Part shown: positions 1-10,404 of the stretch, one piece after another
Position numbering within the stretch: position 1 is the stretch's first letter
How the letters are laid out: each line of letters opens with the position of its first letter
Assembly: GCA_963847345.1 (NCBI GenBank)
Contig: CAWJZU010000037.1
Span: 186,001 to 250,000, forward strand
DNA: 64,000 nucleotides
Reading direction: 5' to 3'
Origin: DATARH01 sp963847345
GTDB taxonomy: Bacteria > Pseudomonadota > Alphaproteobacteria > ATCC43930 > CGMCC-115725
Program-made: the position numbers and the translations under genes
The notes under the pieces: generated by a model
Told to the model about the DNA's origin: nothing
What the model saw: the letters and a program-made list of their open reading frames with translations, nothing else
Databases searched by the model: none

Positions 1-117
1 CCACCGGAATATCCAGCGCCTCCGGCGCGATGCGGTTGAAAATGGCAGCGCTCGGTAACTCCCTCCTCCGCAAGCGGGAGAGGGCCGGGATGGGGGTCAA
101 TCGTCCCGGAACAGCCA
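1..117. other. Window edge without an assignable gene, with a short GC-rich hairpin
   Basis: Bases 1-57 could be the tail of a plus-strand gene ending at TAA around 55-57, or part of a minus-strand gene, but the stretch is too short to decide. Bases 62-83 form an imperfect hairpin (a CTCC-type arm and a GGAG-type arm around CAA), similar in kind to the hairpin at 23455-23483. No T-run follows, so I do not call it a terminator. Confidence 0.3.
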
Positions 118-900
118 ATGCCTGAGATCATAACCTCCACCGTCGAAATAAACGGCTTTTCGTCCCGCGTTTGGCGCAAGGGAAGCGGGCCAAAAATCGG
201 TTTCCTGGCCGGCTTTGGCGGGCTGCCGCGCTGGATCCCGTTTCTCGACGTGCTGGCGCGGGAGCGGACCGTGATCGTCCCATCGCTGCCCGGCTTTCCC
301 GGCGGCGAGCGCGGCCACACGGTGCTCGACACGCATCTCGACTGGGTACTCGCGACGCGCCAGCTGCTGGCTAAGGCCGGGCTCGACGGCGCCGACCTGG
401 TCGGCAGCGGACCCGGCGGTTCGCTCGCCGCCGAGGTCGCGGCGATCTGGCCGCAATCGGTGAGGCGCCTCGCACTGATCGCGCCGTGGGGCCTGTTCGA
501 CGAGAAGGACCCGATGACCGACCCCTGGGCGCAGCGCGCCCCCGAGGTGCCGGCGCTGCTATGCGCTGATCCCTCGCGGTGGGAGGCGCTGAAGGCCGAG
601 CCCGAGGGCCAGAATTCGCCGGAATGGCCGATCGAGCAGGTGCGCGCGGCCGAGGCCGCGGCCCGCATCTTCTGGCCGCTCGGCAATACGAAACTCGAAA
701 AGCGCCTGAAGCTGATCGAGGCGCCAACGTTGCTGCTGTGGGGCGAACAGGATCGCATCGTGCCGCGCGGCTACGCCGACAAATTCGCGCGCGCGATCCC
801 GGGCAGCACCGAAATCCGGGTCATTCCCGGCGCCGGCCATCTCGCCGAACTCGACAAACCGGACGAGGTCGCCGCCGCGATCCTCGAATGGGCGCGCTGA
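118..900 (+). CDS. Alpha/beta hydrolase-fold protein lacking the usual nucleophile serine
   Basis: This is a 260-residue single-domain alpha/beta hydrolase of normal length. The oxyanion region FLAGFGG lies at residues 29-35, the acid is Asp212 in GEQDRIVP and the base is His241 in GAGHLAELDKP. The nucleophile elbow reads V-G-S-G-P-G-G (95-101) where the family has V-G-H-S-M-G-G, so the catalytic serine position is glycine and a serine sits one residue earlier. It may use a shifted serine, be a non-hydrolytic member, or act on a substrate that needs no serine nucleophile. The start is the ATG at 118. The substrate is unknown. The convergent gene at 912-1262 ends 12 bases downstream. Confidence 0.85.
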   Translation: MPEIITSTVEINGFSSRVWRKGSGPKIGFLAGFGGLPRWIPFLDVLARERTVIVPSLPGFPGGERGHTVLDTHLDWVLATRQLLAKAGLDGADLVGSGPGGSLAAEVAAIWPQSVRRLALIAPWGLFDEKDPMTDPWAQRAPEVPALLCADPSRWEALKAEPEGQNSPEWPIEQVRAAEAAARIFWPLGNTKLEKRLKLIEAPTLLLWGEQDRIVPRGYADKFARAIPGSTEIRVIPGAGHLAELDKPDEVAAAILEWAR

Positions 901-911
901 CACGATGGGGA

Positions 912-1262
912 CTAAACCTGGAGGACGCGTGGACGTGCGGCCGGCTCATCATCGCGCATGACAAAGGCCCCTTCGGCGATGTCCGGCGGCGGACGAACGC
1001 ACCAGCGCGCGACAAATGCCGCCGCTGCGGCAGGATCGCGGAAATAGAGCGCGACCGCGTCGTTGACGACGCCGCGCAGACCAGAGGGCGTAATCATCCA
1101 CCCCTCCGCCCCGCAATTCTCGTCGAGCCAGGCGTGCATCCGGTCGAGCCGCCGGCCGAAGCCGCGGGGCGGAACCGCGAGGCGCAATCGCACCGGAAGG
1201 CGATACTCGGCCTCCGCGAGACGCGATTTTGATCTGACCGGCATCGGGTTCGCTCTCCGCAA
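912..1262 (-). CDS. Hypothetical protein, 116 aa
   Basis: I do not recognise a family. The protein is soluble, basic at the N-terminus and has a compact middle region (LPVRLRLAVPPRGFGRRLDRMHAWLDENC) that looks like ordinary folded protein rather than an antisense artefact. It ends facing the hydrolase gene and starts back-to-back with the AAA+ ATPase gene, with an AT-richer spacer of about 120 bases between them. The start could be the first ATG or the ATG seven codons later (MPVRSKSR). Confidence 0.55.
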   Translation of the reverse strand: MRRANPMPVRSKSRLAEAEYRLPVRLRLAVPPRGFGRRLDRMHAWLDENCGAEGWMITPSGLRGVVNDAVALYFRDPAAAAAFVARWCVRPPPDIAEGAFVMRDDEPAARPRVLQV

Positions 1263-1379
1263 TGGGTTTTTCGCAGGTTCCTATATTGTTCTAAAATAAG
1301 CGCGACTGTTAGTGTTTTGTCAACCGGCGCCACGCGACAATTCCGGCATCCGGATGCGCCAGGACGCGGCGATACAGCG

Positions 1380-2720
1380 ATGCAGGCGGCCATAGTCGAA
1401 CAGATCGTTGCAACGGGCGGGAGCAGCGCGCCGCCGATCCCGGGCACCATCGCGGAAACCGGCATCTCGGAGCGCAACCTGCTCTATCTGATGCTGAAAT
1501 TCATGCAGGTCGAAGCCTGCGAGACGATTGTCGATGTGGCCCTGCGCATGAAGCTGCCGCGCCTCGTGGTGCAGCGGCTCACCGAAATCGCCGTGCAGCA
1601 GCGGCTGATCGGCGCGACCAGCGCGAGCAGCGATCTGGCGCTGTCCACCCGCTACGCGCTGACCGAAGCGGGCCGTAACGCAGCCCGCGACGCGCTTGAC
1701 CAGAACCTCTATATCGGGCCGGCTCCGGTCTCGCTCGCCTCCTATCGCGACCGGATCGAAAAGCAGCGGATCACCAACGAAATGCTCGACGAGGCGGCGC
1801 TGCGGCGCGGCTTTGCCGGGCTGGTCGTGCCGGAACAGATGATCCGCCGATTGCTGCCGGCGATCAACGCCGGGCGCAGCGTGCTGCTCTATGGGCCTCC
1901 CGGCAACGGCAAGACAACGTTGTCGACCCGCATCGCCGGGCTGTTCAAGGACCCGGTCTATATCCCTTATGCCGTCGAGGTGGCGGGCCAGATCATCAAG
2001 GTGTTCGACGCCCAGATCCACCGGCCGCGCACGGCGGAAACACCGGCGCGGGCGACGGTCGCGCCGGGGCTGCAGCGCGAGATGTCGGATCAGCGCTGGA
2101 TCGCGTGCTCGCGCCCGGTCGTTATGGCGGGCGGCGAGATGACGCTCGACATGCTTGATTTGCAATGGGGTGTCGAGGCCCGGTTCTACGATGCGCCGCT
2201 GCATGTCAAGGCGCTCAACGGAATGATGCTGATCGACGATTTTGGCCGGCAGAAATTCGCGCCGAACGATTTATTGAACCGCTGGATTGTGCCGATGGAG
2301 AACCAGGTCGATTTCATGAAGCTGAATACCGGCGCCAGCTTCACGCTGCCGTTCGACGTGTTGCTGATGTTTTCGACCAATCTGCACCCGGCCGATTTGA
2401 TGGATGCCGCGTTCCTGCGCCGCATCCAGTACAAAATCAAATTGTTCGAACCGACCCGCGATGAGTATCGCCAGATTTTCCAGGCGGTCACCCAATCGCG
2501 CGGCCTGGAACTCGGCGAGGAGGTATTCGACTATGTCGTCGGGATGCTAGCGCCGTTCGGGCTGGCGTATTATCAGCCGCGCTTCATCTGCGACCACGTC
2601 CTCGAAACGTGCAAATCATTCAATTTGCCGCCGCTTCTCACGATCGAGCTGGCCAGCGAAGCGCTGGCCAATCTTTATGTCGATATCGAGGAGGCGCGCG
2701 GCGACGAAATGGCGGCATGA
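1380..2720 (+). CDS. AAA+ ATPase with N-terminal winged-helix-like region
   Basis: The 446-residue product has an N-terminal helical region (about 30-105) resembling a winged helix, then an AAA+ module: Walker A GPPGNGKTT at about 172-180, Walker B MLIDDFG at about 283-289, sensor-1 asparagine in MFSTNLHP (about 334) and an arginine-rich box DAAFLRRIQYKI that would carry the arginine finger. It is MoxR-like in general layout, suggesting a remodelling ATPase, but I cannot name the client. The ATG at 1380 is preferred; an in-frame TTG at 1317 would add 21 residues of low-complexity leader. The next gene converges from the minus strand 15 bases downstream. Confidence 0.8.
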   Translation: MQAAIVEQIVATGGSSAPPIPGTIAETGISERNLLYLMLKFMQVEACETIVDVALRMKLPRLVVQRLTEIAVQQRLIGATSASSDLALSTRYALTEAGRNAARDALDQNLYIGPAPVSLASYRDRIEKQRITNEMLDEAALRRGFAGLVVPEQMIRRLLPAINAGRSVLLYGPPGNGKTTLSTRIAGLFKDPVYIPYAVEVAGQIIKVFDAQIHRPRTAETPARATVAPGLQREMSDQRWIACSRPVVMAGGEMTLDMLDLQWGVEARFYDAPLHVKALNGMMLIDDFGRQKFAPNDLLNRWIVPMENQVDFMKLNTGASFTLPFDVLLMFSTNLHPADLMDAAFLRRIQYKIKLFEPTRDEYRQIFQAVTQSRGLELGEEVFDYVVGMLAPFGLAYYQPRFICDHVLETCKSFNLPPLLTIELASEALANLYVDIEEARGDEMAA

Positions 2721-2735
2721 ACCGCAGCTTGCCGG

Positions 2736-3753
<1,018 letters not shown>

Positions 3754-3761
<8 letters not shown>

Positions 3762-4818
3762 AAAGCTTCTCCGAATGCCAGCATGCGACCCAGTGACTCG
3801 GCCGCTTCTGTTCGTAAAGCGGGAATTGCGTCCGGCACTGCTCGTCGGCATAGGGACAGCGCGGGGCGAATGGGCAGCCAGGCGGCAGATTTGTCAGCGC
3901 GGGCACGACGCCCGGGATTTCCTGCAAGCGCTGGGCTGAATCAGCGGTCGCCTCGCCGCCGATGATCGCGAGATGCGGGATCGAGCCAAGGAGGCCGTGC
4001 GTATACGGGTGCAGCGGCGCCCCGAAGAGTTCTTCGACGTCCGCTTCCTCGACCTTCTTGCCGGCGTACATGACGATGACGCGCTGCGCCGTTTCGGCGA
4101 CAACCGCGAGATCGTGCGTGATCAGGACGACCGCGGTGCCGAGCTTATCCTGCAGGTCGAGGATCAGATCGAGGATCTGCGCCTGGATCGTCACGTCGAG
4201 CGCGGTCGTCGGCTCGTCGGCGATCAGTACGCGCGGGTTGCACGACAGCGCCATCGCGATCATCGCGCGCTGCCGCATGCCGCCCGACAGCTGATGCGGG
4301 TATTCCTTGGCGCGCTGCTCCGGCGCCGGTATCTTGACCAGCCGCAGCATCTGGATAGCTTTTTCCAGCGCCGCCGATTTCGACAAATCCTGGTGCAGCC
4401 GGATCGTCTCGCTGATCTGCGCTCCGATCGTCATGACCGGGTTCAGCGATGTCATCGGCTCCTGGAAGATCATCGAAATATCGTTGCCGCGGATCTGGCG
4501 CATCTCGGCCTCGCTGAGCCGCACGAGGTCGCGCCCGTCGATCTTTATCGAGCCGTCGACAATGCGGCCCGGCGGGCTCGGCACGAGGCGCAACAATGAC
4601 AAGGCGGTCATCGTCTTGCCGCAGCCGGATTCGCCGACGATCGCCAGCGTCTCGGAGCGGCGCACCGCGAACGACACGTCGTCCACCGCCTTGACGACCC
4701 CGCCACGCGTGAACAGGAAGGTCCGCAGTCCCTCAACTTCGACAACATTCTCGGCATTGTGGCCGGGAGACCGCAGCCCGGTATAGGCCGGCGGTCTCGT
4801 TTCGGTCGCTATCGCCAA
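3754..4818 (-). CDS. Peptide ABC transporter ATP-binding protein, OppD/DppD type
   Basis: This is the first ATPase of the importer, 354 residues. Visible motifs are Walker A GESGCGKTM, Q-loop MIFQEPMTSLNP, signature LSGGMRQRAMIAMAL, Walker B LIADEPTTALD and the C-terminal PPGCPFAPRCPYADEQC motif of the Opp/Dpp/Nik ATPases. It starts with TTG at 4816-4818, preceded by GAGGG at a suitable distance; no ATG is available nearby in frame. It lies 56 bases after the permease stop and overlaps the oppF-like start. It pairs with the adjacent ATPase to drive import. Confidence 0.94.
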
Positions 4819-4874
4819 GTTATCCCTCTCGTTCTCTGTTGATCGTTGTTTGCCGGTCGTTTATCCAGCGACGC

Positions 4875-5768
4875 CTAGCTGCGCTGCCGCGGATCGAGCA
4901 GGTCGCGCAGCGCATCACCCAGCAGATTGGTGCCGAACACGACGAAGCTGATCGCGACGCCGGGGAAGATCACCAGCCAGGGCGCCGTCCGCACGTATTC
5001 GGCCGCCGACTCGGACAACATGCGGCCCCACGATGGGTGCGGCTCGGGCACGCCGAGGCCGAGAAACGACAGCGACGCCTCGATCAGGATCACCGAGCCG
5101 ATCTGGGCGGTCGCCAGCACGATCAGCGGAGCCATCGTATTCGGCAGGATGTGACGGATCGCGATGCGCTTTTCAGACATGCCGGTCGCCTTGGCGGCCT
5201 CGACGAACGGCTGCTCGCGCAGGCTCAGCGTGTTGGAGCGGATGACACGAGCGACGTAGGGCACGAGCGGGATCGCGATCGCGAGGATCGTATTGTGCAG
5301 CGAGGGGCCGAGCGCCGCGGCCATGATGATCGCCAGAACGAGCAGCGGCAGGGCCTGCATCATCTCGAGCACGCGCTGTGTCACCAGGTCGAACCAGCCG
5401 AGCAGATAACCCGATAACAGGCCGACGATAACGCCGATCGTGCTGCCGAGCGCCATTGCGCCCGCTGAGACCGCGAGCGAGATGCGCGCGCCGTAAACGA
5501 TGCGGCTGTACACGTCGCGCCCCATGAAGTCGGCGCCGAGCCAGTGGCTCCATCCCGGCTTTGCCAGCGAGTCCGCGGCGTTGGTCGATAGCGGATCGTA
5601 CATGGTGATGTACGGCGCGAAGGCCGCCGCGAACAGAAATATCACCATGATGACCGCGCCGGCGGCGCCGAGCGGATAGCGGCGGATGAAAAACCGGATC
5701 GAGTCCCAGCGGGTGGCGACATTCGCGCCGGCCGCCGTTAGTTCGGTTTGGAATTCGGTCGTGCTCAT
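4875..5768 (-). CDS. Peptide ABC transporter permease, OppC/DppC type
   Basis: The 297-residue inner-membrane permease has an N-terminal cytoplasmic stretch, a first membrane segment (AAGAVIMVIFLFAAAFAPYI), then the OppC-N domain and the BPD transport domain with the EAA-type loop EAAKATGMSEKRIAIRHILPN. The periplasmic motif HWLGADFMGRDVYSRIVYG is typical of DppC/OppC. It forms the heterodimeric channel with the DppB-type protein upstream, 16 bases away. The start is the ATG at 5766-5768. Confidence 0.95.
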   Translation of the reverse strand: MSTTEFQTELTAAGANVATRWDSIRFFIRRYPLGAAGAVIMVIFLFAAAFAPYITMYDPLSTNAADSLAKPGWSHWLGADFMGRDVYSRIVYGARISLAVSAGAMALGSTIGVIVGLLSGYLLGWFDLVTQRVLEMMQALPLLVLAIIMAAALGPSLHNTILAIAIPLVPYVARVIRSNTLSLREQPFVEAAKATGMSEKRIAIRHILPNTMAPLIVLATAQIGSVILIEASLSFLGLGVPEPHPSWGRMLSESAAEYVRTAPWLVIFPGVAISFVVFGTNLLGDALRDLLDPRQRS

Positions 5769-5784
5769 TATCCGACCTCCCGGT

Positions 5785-6732
5785 TCAGTCGCCGTACTTG
5801 ATGCGCGGGTCGAGCGCGGCGTACAGCATGTCGATGACGAAATTCACCGTGACGACGACGATCGCGATGAACATGACCAGGTTTTGGACCATCGGATAGT
5901 CGCGCCAGCGCACCGCCTCGACCAGGAAGCGCGCGACACCGGGTATGTTGAAGACGGTCTCGGTGACGATCAGGCCGCCGAGCAGAAACGCAGCCTCGAT
6001 ACCGATCAACGTCACCACCGGCAGCATCGCGTTCTTCAGCGCGTGATAATAGTTAATGACGGTTTCCGAGGCGCCCTTGGAGCGGGCCGTGCGAATGTAA
6101 TCCTGGCGCAGCACCTCGAGCATCGACGAGCGCGTCATGCGCATCAACAGCGCCGAGCTGCGGAAGCCGACGGCGGCGGCCGGCACGCTGAAAATCAGCA
6201 GCGCGTGCCAAAAGCTGTCAGGCGTGTCGGTATAGATCGGGATCGTCCCGGTAAAGGCGACAAACGCCATCAATATCAAGAGGCCCAACCAGAACGCAGG
6301 CATCGACAGGCCGGACAGGCTTATTATCCGCAGCACATAGTCCAGCTTCGTATTCTGCTTCACCGCGCTGATAACCCCGAGCGGTACGCCGATCAAAATC
6401 GAGAAAGTCAGGGCGATCACGGCGAGCTTGGCGGTAATCGGAATGCGCGGCGCGATTTCGTCGATCGCCGGCCGCTCGGTCTGATAGGAGATGCCGAGAT
6501 CGCCTTGCAGCAGGCCGCTAACCCAGTTGAAGTATTGCACAGGGAGTGACCTGTCGAGCCCGAGCTGGGCCTCGATGCGCGCCTTGTCGGCCGGGTCGAC
6601 AAAGCCGCCCGCGTCGAACAGGATGTCGGCGATGTTGCCCGGCGTCAGCCGCAACAGCAGGAAGATAATGACCGAGATGCCGAACAGCGTCAGCAGCATC
6701 AAGCCGAAACGCCGAACCAGATAGGCTCCCAA
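5785..6732 (-). CDS. Peptide ABC transporter permease, OppB/DppB type
   Basis: The 315-residue permease begins with the family-typical MGAYLVRRFGLMLLTLFGISVI membrane segment and carries the ...TPGN...-type periplasmic region and the EAA loop YIRTARSKGASETVINYYHALKN. It contains about six membrane segments. It is the first transporter gene after the array of solute-binding proteins, separated by 232 bases; that gap holds a 7-bp inverted repeat (TCACACC at 6758-6764, GGTGTGA at 6785-6791) with a 20-base loop. This could uncouple expression of abundant binding protein from the membrane part, but I see no T-run. Confidence 0.95.
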   Translation of the reverse strand: MGAYLVRRFGLMLLTLFGISVIIFLLLRLTPGNIADILFDAGGFVDPADKARIEAQLGLDRSLPVQYFNWVSGLLQGDLGISYQTERPAIDEIAPRIPITAKLAVIALTFSILIGVPLGVISAVKQNTKLDYVLRIISLSGLSMPAFWLGLLILMAFVAFTGTIPIYTDTPDSFWHALLIFSVPAAAVGFRSSALLMRMTRSSMLEVLRQDYIRTARSKGASETVINYYHALKNAMLPVVTLIGIEAAFLLGGLIVTETVFNIPGVARFLVEAVRWRDYPMVQNLVMFIAIVVVTVNFVIDMLYAALDPRIKYGD

Positions 6733-6964
6733 GGCTTTTCTCCCACGCTCGCTCTAGTCACACCTATCTGCTTCCGGCGGAGCGGGTGTGACGAAAGCGC
6801 ATCCCTTTGTAGAGGTTGTTGGGCCGGAAGACGAGTCCCTTTGCGGCGCCGGCTCGGGAACTCAGTGGTACCCATCCTAAAGCATCAGACTGCCGCGCCA
6901 GCCGGTAAGGAGGCGTCGTCGTATCGCATGGCGTCCTTTCCGGCGAGGTCCGAGCGATGCGGCG

Positions 6965-8563
6965 CTATCGGTCAAGCCAAGCGTCTTCCAGACGCCAGCC
7001 GTTGTAGTTGCCGTTGACCATCATCGTGTGCCCCTTGAAATAGGGCTGCCAGCACGCCGCCGAGACCGGATAGAAGATCGCCGGCCGCGCCCCGTCCTCG
7101 GCCAGCTTGCGCTCGATTTCCCAGACAATGGCGCGGCGCTTTTCGGCGTCGGTCTCCATTGATTGCTGGTCCACCAGCTTGTCGACCTCAGGGCTGCAAT
7201 ATCCGGTGTAATTGCGCTCGGAGCCGCACACGAAATTCTCATAAAATTGCTGGTCCGGATCATCCAGCCCGTTTTCGCTGACGGTCAGCCCAATCGCGTA
7301 GTCCTTGCGCATCACGGTCGGGTACCACTGTGCCGTGTCGATCGCATTCAGGGTGCCGTCGAAATAGACCTCCTTCAGCTGATCGATCAGCAAAACGGCG
7401 GGATCACGGTAGGCCGGCGTGTTGCGCGTGGTCACCACGACCGGCAGCCGCTTGTCCGGACCGTAACCGTGTTTCTTCATGATTTCGCGGGCCTCGGCGC
7501 GGTTCTTCTGAACGTCCGGGCCATAGCCGGGGAGCTGATGCACGATCTCCGGCGGCATTCCCCAGCTGCCCGCGGGCGGCGGCATCATCGCGCCGCCGAC
7601 AGAGCCTTCGCCGTCGCCGTTGATGTCGATGAAGGCCTTGCGGTCGAGCGCGAGACCGACGGCGCGGCGCAATTCGGCGTTGTCGAATGGCGGTTTGCTC
7701 GGGTTGACCAGCAGCTGCCGCGGGATGTTCCACGGCACGGTCTCGCACACCGCGTTGGGCGACTGCGCCTTGAGCTGCTTCATCAGCGGGATCGATAGAA
7801 TGCCCTGGGCGTAGCGGTCGAAATTGCCGGCCGAGAAGGCGAGGATCGCCGTCGATGGGTTGGCCATAAAGCTGTATTCGATCGCGTCGAGATAGGGCCG
7901 GTCCTTCTTCCAATAGTCCTTGTTCCGGACGATCTTGATCGACTCGTTCGGCTTGAACTCGACGAATTTGAACGGCCCGGTGCCGATCGGGGCACGCCGC
8001 ATCTGCGCCGGCGAGACGTGGCACGGATAGACCGGCGACCAGCCCGAGGCGAGCAGCGCGATAAACGAAGGCTGCGGCCGCTTCAGGGTGAACGTGACCT
8101 GGTGATCGTTATCAACCGTGACCGAGTCGAGGTTGCGGTACCACGATTTGCGCGGATTGACGCGAAACTTGTCGGGCGCGTTGCCGGCAATCAGGTCCCA
8201 GGTGCATTTGACATCGGCGGCGGTGAAGGGCTTGCCGTCGTGCCATTTGACGCCGTGGCGCAGCTTGAATGTCAGCGCCTTGCCGTCTTCGCTGGTACTC
8301 CAGCTCTCGGCGAGGTCGGGGACGATCGACGACAGGCTGTTCTGCGGCACGTGCTGGTCGAACATGACGAGGTTGTTGAAGACGCCCATCATTGGCCCGA
8401 GCACCGCGATCGTCGATTCCTCGTGGATCGACATGCTGGCGGGGCTGGTGATCAGCGGCATCCGCAATGTCCCGCCGGATTTCTGCGCCAGCGCGGGCGA
8501 CAAGGCGCCGAGCAGCCCGGCAATTAGCGTGATAGCGAAACCCGTGCGTGCCACATCGCGCAT
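6965..8563 (-). CDS. ABC transporter solute-binding protein, family 5 (SBP1)
   Basis: The 532-residue periplasmic binding protein is of the SBP_bac_5 (peptide/nickel) family. It has a Sec signal peptide ending ALSPALAQ, then the mature start KSGGTLRMP. Family-typical segments are WSTSEDGKALTFKLRHGVKWHDGKPF and GTGPFKFVEFKPNE, and it shares the C-terminal NGWRLEDAWLDR ending with the other four paralogs in this array. It lies nearest to the permease genes and is the most likely standing partner of the transporter. The ligand is not readable from sequence; family members bind peptides, but also opines, glutathione or nickel complexes. Confidence 0.92.
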   Translation of the reverse strand: MRDVARTGFAITLIAGLLGALSPALAQKSGGTLRMPLITSPASMSIHEESTIAVLGPMMGVFNNLVMFDQHVPQNSLSSIVPDLAESWSTSEDGKALTFKLRHGVKWHDGKPFTAADVKCTWDLIAGNAPDKFRVNPRKSWYRNLDSVTVDNDHQVTFTLKRPQPSFIALLASGWSPVYPCHVSPAQMRRAPIGTGPFKFVEFKPNESIKIVRNKDYWKKDRPYLDAIEYSFMANPSTAILAFSAGNFDRYAQGILSIPLMKQLKAQSPNAVCETVPWNIPRQLLVNPSKPPFDNAELRRAVGLALDRKAFIDINGDGEGSVGGAMMPPPAGSWGMPPEIVHQLPGYGPDVQKNRAEAREIMKKHGYGPDKRLPVVVTTRNTPAYRDPAVLLIDQLKEVYFDGTLNAIDTAQWYPTVMRKDYAIGLTVSENGLDDPDQQFYENFVCGSERNYTGYCSPEVDKLVDQQSMETDAEKRRAIVWEIERKLAEDGARPAIFYPVSAACWQPYFKGHTMMVNGNYNGWRLEDAWLDR

Positions 8564-8671
8564 TGCGTTTCTCCCAGCCTCGTTCTATCGGGCCGATCCG
8601 TTATTCCGGTCGCCCTGCCCCGATGTTGGCAAAAAGGATGCGCTTGTAAAGCGCGCAGCGGTCGGCCGGGT

Positions 8672-10260
8672 CTATCGGTCGAGCCAGACGTCTTCCATGC
8701 GCCAGCCGTTGAAGCGGCTGTTGGTCATTATGACCAGCCCTTTGACGCTCGGCTGCACGCAGTTGGCAAAGCGCGAATAGAGCAGGACCGGCCGCGACGC
8801 GTCCTCGGCCAGCCGGCGCTCGATTTGCCATACCAGCTGGCGCCGGCGTTCCGTCTCCGCCTCCATCGACTGCGCGTCGATCAGCCGGTCGGTTTCCGGG
8901 TCGCAATAACCGGTGAGGTTGCGGTCGGCGCCGCAGACGTAATTTTCGTAGAATTTCTGGTCGGGCTCGTCGAGGCCGCCGGTGCTGACCTCGACGGCGA
9001 GCGTGTAGTCCTTGCGCATAATGCGCGGGAAATAGTTCGCGGTGTCGACCAGGTCGAGTTCGGCGTCGATATAGACCTCGCGCAATTGCGAGATCGCGAC
9101 GATCGCGGCGTCACGATAGCCCGGGACATTGCGGGTCGACAGCTTAACCGCCAGGCGGTTGTCGGGTCCGTAGCCGAGTTTCCGCATCAGCGCGCGACCC
9201 GTTTCCCGGTTCTTCGCTACATCCGGGCCGTAGCCCGGGAGCGCCTGCAGCGCCTCCGGGGTCATGCCCCAGACGCCGTCGGGCGGCGGCAAGACGGCGC
9301 CGCCGACCGCGCCCTGTCCCTCGGCGAGGATGTCGATAAACGCCTGGCGGTCGAGCGAGAGCGCGAGCGCCTGCCGCAATTCGAGCTTGTCGAACGGCGC
9401 GACCGCGCGATTGATCAGAAGGTCGCGGCTGTTGTTGTCCATCACCACGTCGCAGACCGCCTGCGGCGTCTGGCCTTGAGGTCCTTCAGCAGCGGGGGTG
9501 TGGCGAAGGTGAAATCGAGCTTGCCGGCGGCGAAGGCCAGGAGCTGCGTCGCCGGATTGGCGATAATTATATACTCGATGGCGTCGAGATAGGGCCTGCC
9601 CGGCTTCCAGTAATCCGGGTTGCGGGTCACCCTGATATGCTCGTTCGGCTTGTACTCGACGAACTTGAAGGGGCCGGTGCCGATCGGGTGCGTTCGCATC
9701 TGCGCGGTCGAGACATGGCACGGGTAGACCGGCGACTGGCCCGAGGCGAGCAGCGCGATCAGATAGGGCTGCGGCCGCTTCAGGTGAAAGGTGACCTCGA
9801 AATCGCCGTTCGTCGTGATCTCTGCGACATTGCGGTACCAGGCCTTGCGCGGGTTAATCCGGAACTTGTCGGCGTCCACCCCGCGCAGCCGGTCCCAGGT
9901 GCATCTGACATCCGCTGACGTAAACGGTTTTCCGTCATGCCATTTGACGCCCTGGCGCAGCGGAAAGGTCAGCTCCTTACCGTCCTCGCTCCAACGCCAC
10001 TCGGTCGCCAGATCGGGCACGATCGACGCGAGGCTGTTCTGCGGCACGTGCTGATCGAACACGACGAGGTTGTTGAAGACTCCCATCATCGGGATGCCGG
10101 CGGTGATCGTCGATTCCTCGTGGATCGACATCGACGCCGGGCTGGCAAAATCGAGCATCTGCAGGACCCCGCCCGCCTTCTGCGCCAGGACGGGGCCGGT
10201 AATGCACAACCCGGCCAGCAGGCCGCCGACCGCCCCGACCAGACGCGCTCTCCGCCTCAT
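8672..10260 (-). pseudogene. ABC solute-binding protein, family 5 (SBP2), interrupted by a -1 frameshift
   Basis: The signal peptide and N-terminal half (start ATG at 10258-10260, signal ending GPVLAQ) are in one frame down to about 9474. The C-terminal half, down to NGWRMEDVWLDR at 8672, is in another. At the junction the sequence reads LKDLKA then RRRRR, whereas the paralogs read LKxLKAQxPxAVC. Adding one C at about 9472-9474 restores LKDLKAQTPQAVCDVV. The rest of the gene shows no decay. It is either a recently broken paralog or a one-base assembly error; intact, it would encode about 529 residues. Confidence 0.85.
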
Positions 10261-10404
10261 CGTTCCCCTCCCAGCCCTGTTGTTGTCATCCCGGCGTAGG
10301 CCGGCACTCACTCATCCGATGCTCGGACGGTTGCCTAGTGAATCGCGGCATTCGCCGGGACGACGTTCAGGTGGCGGATACCGATCGGCACGGCTTGCGC
10401 GGCG

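Noticed and set aside
1..57. Minus-strand reading that resembles a protein start (PSAAIFNRIAPEAL)
   Set aside because: No start codon is available in frame and the window edge cuts it off, so I cannot support a gene.
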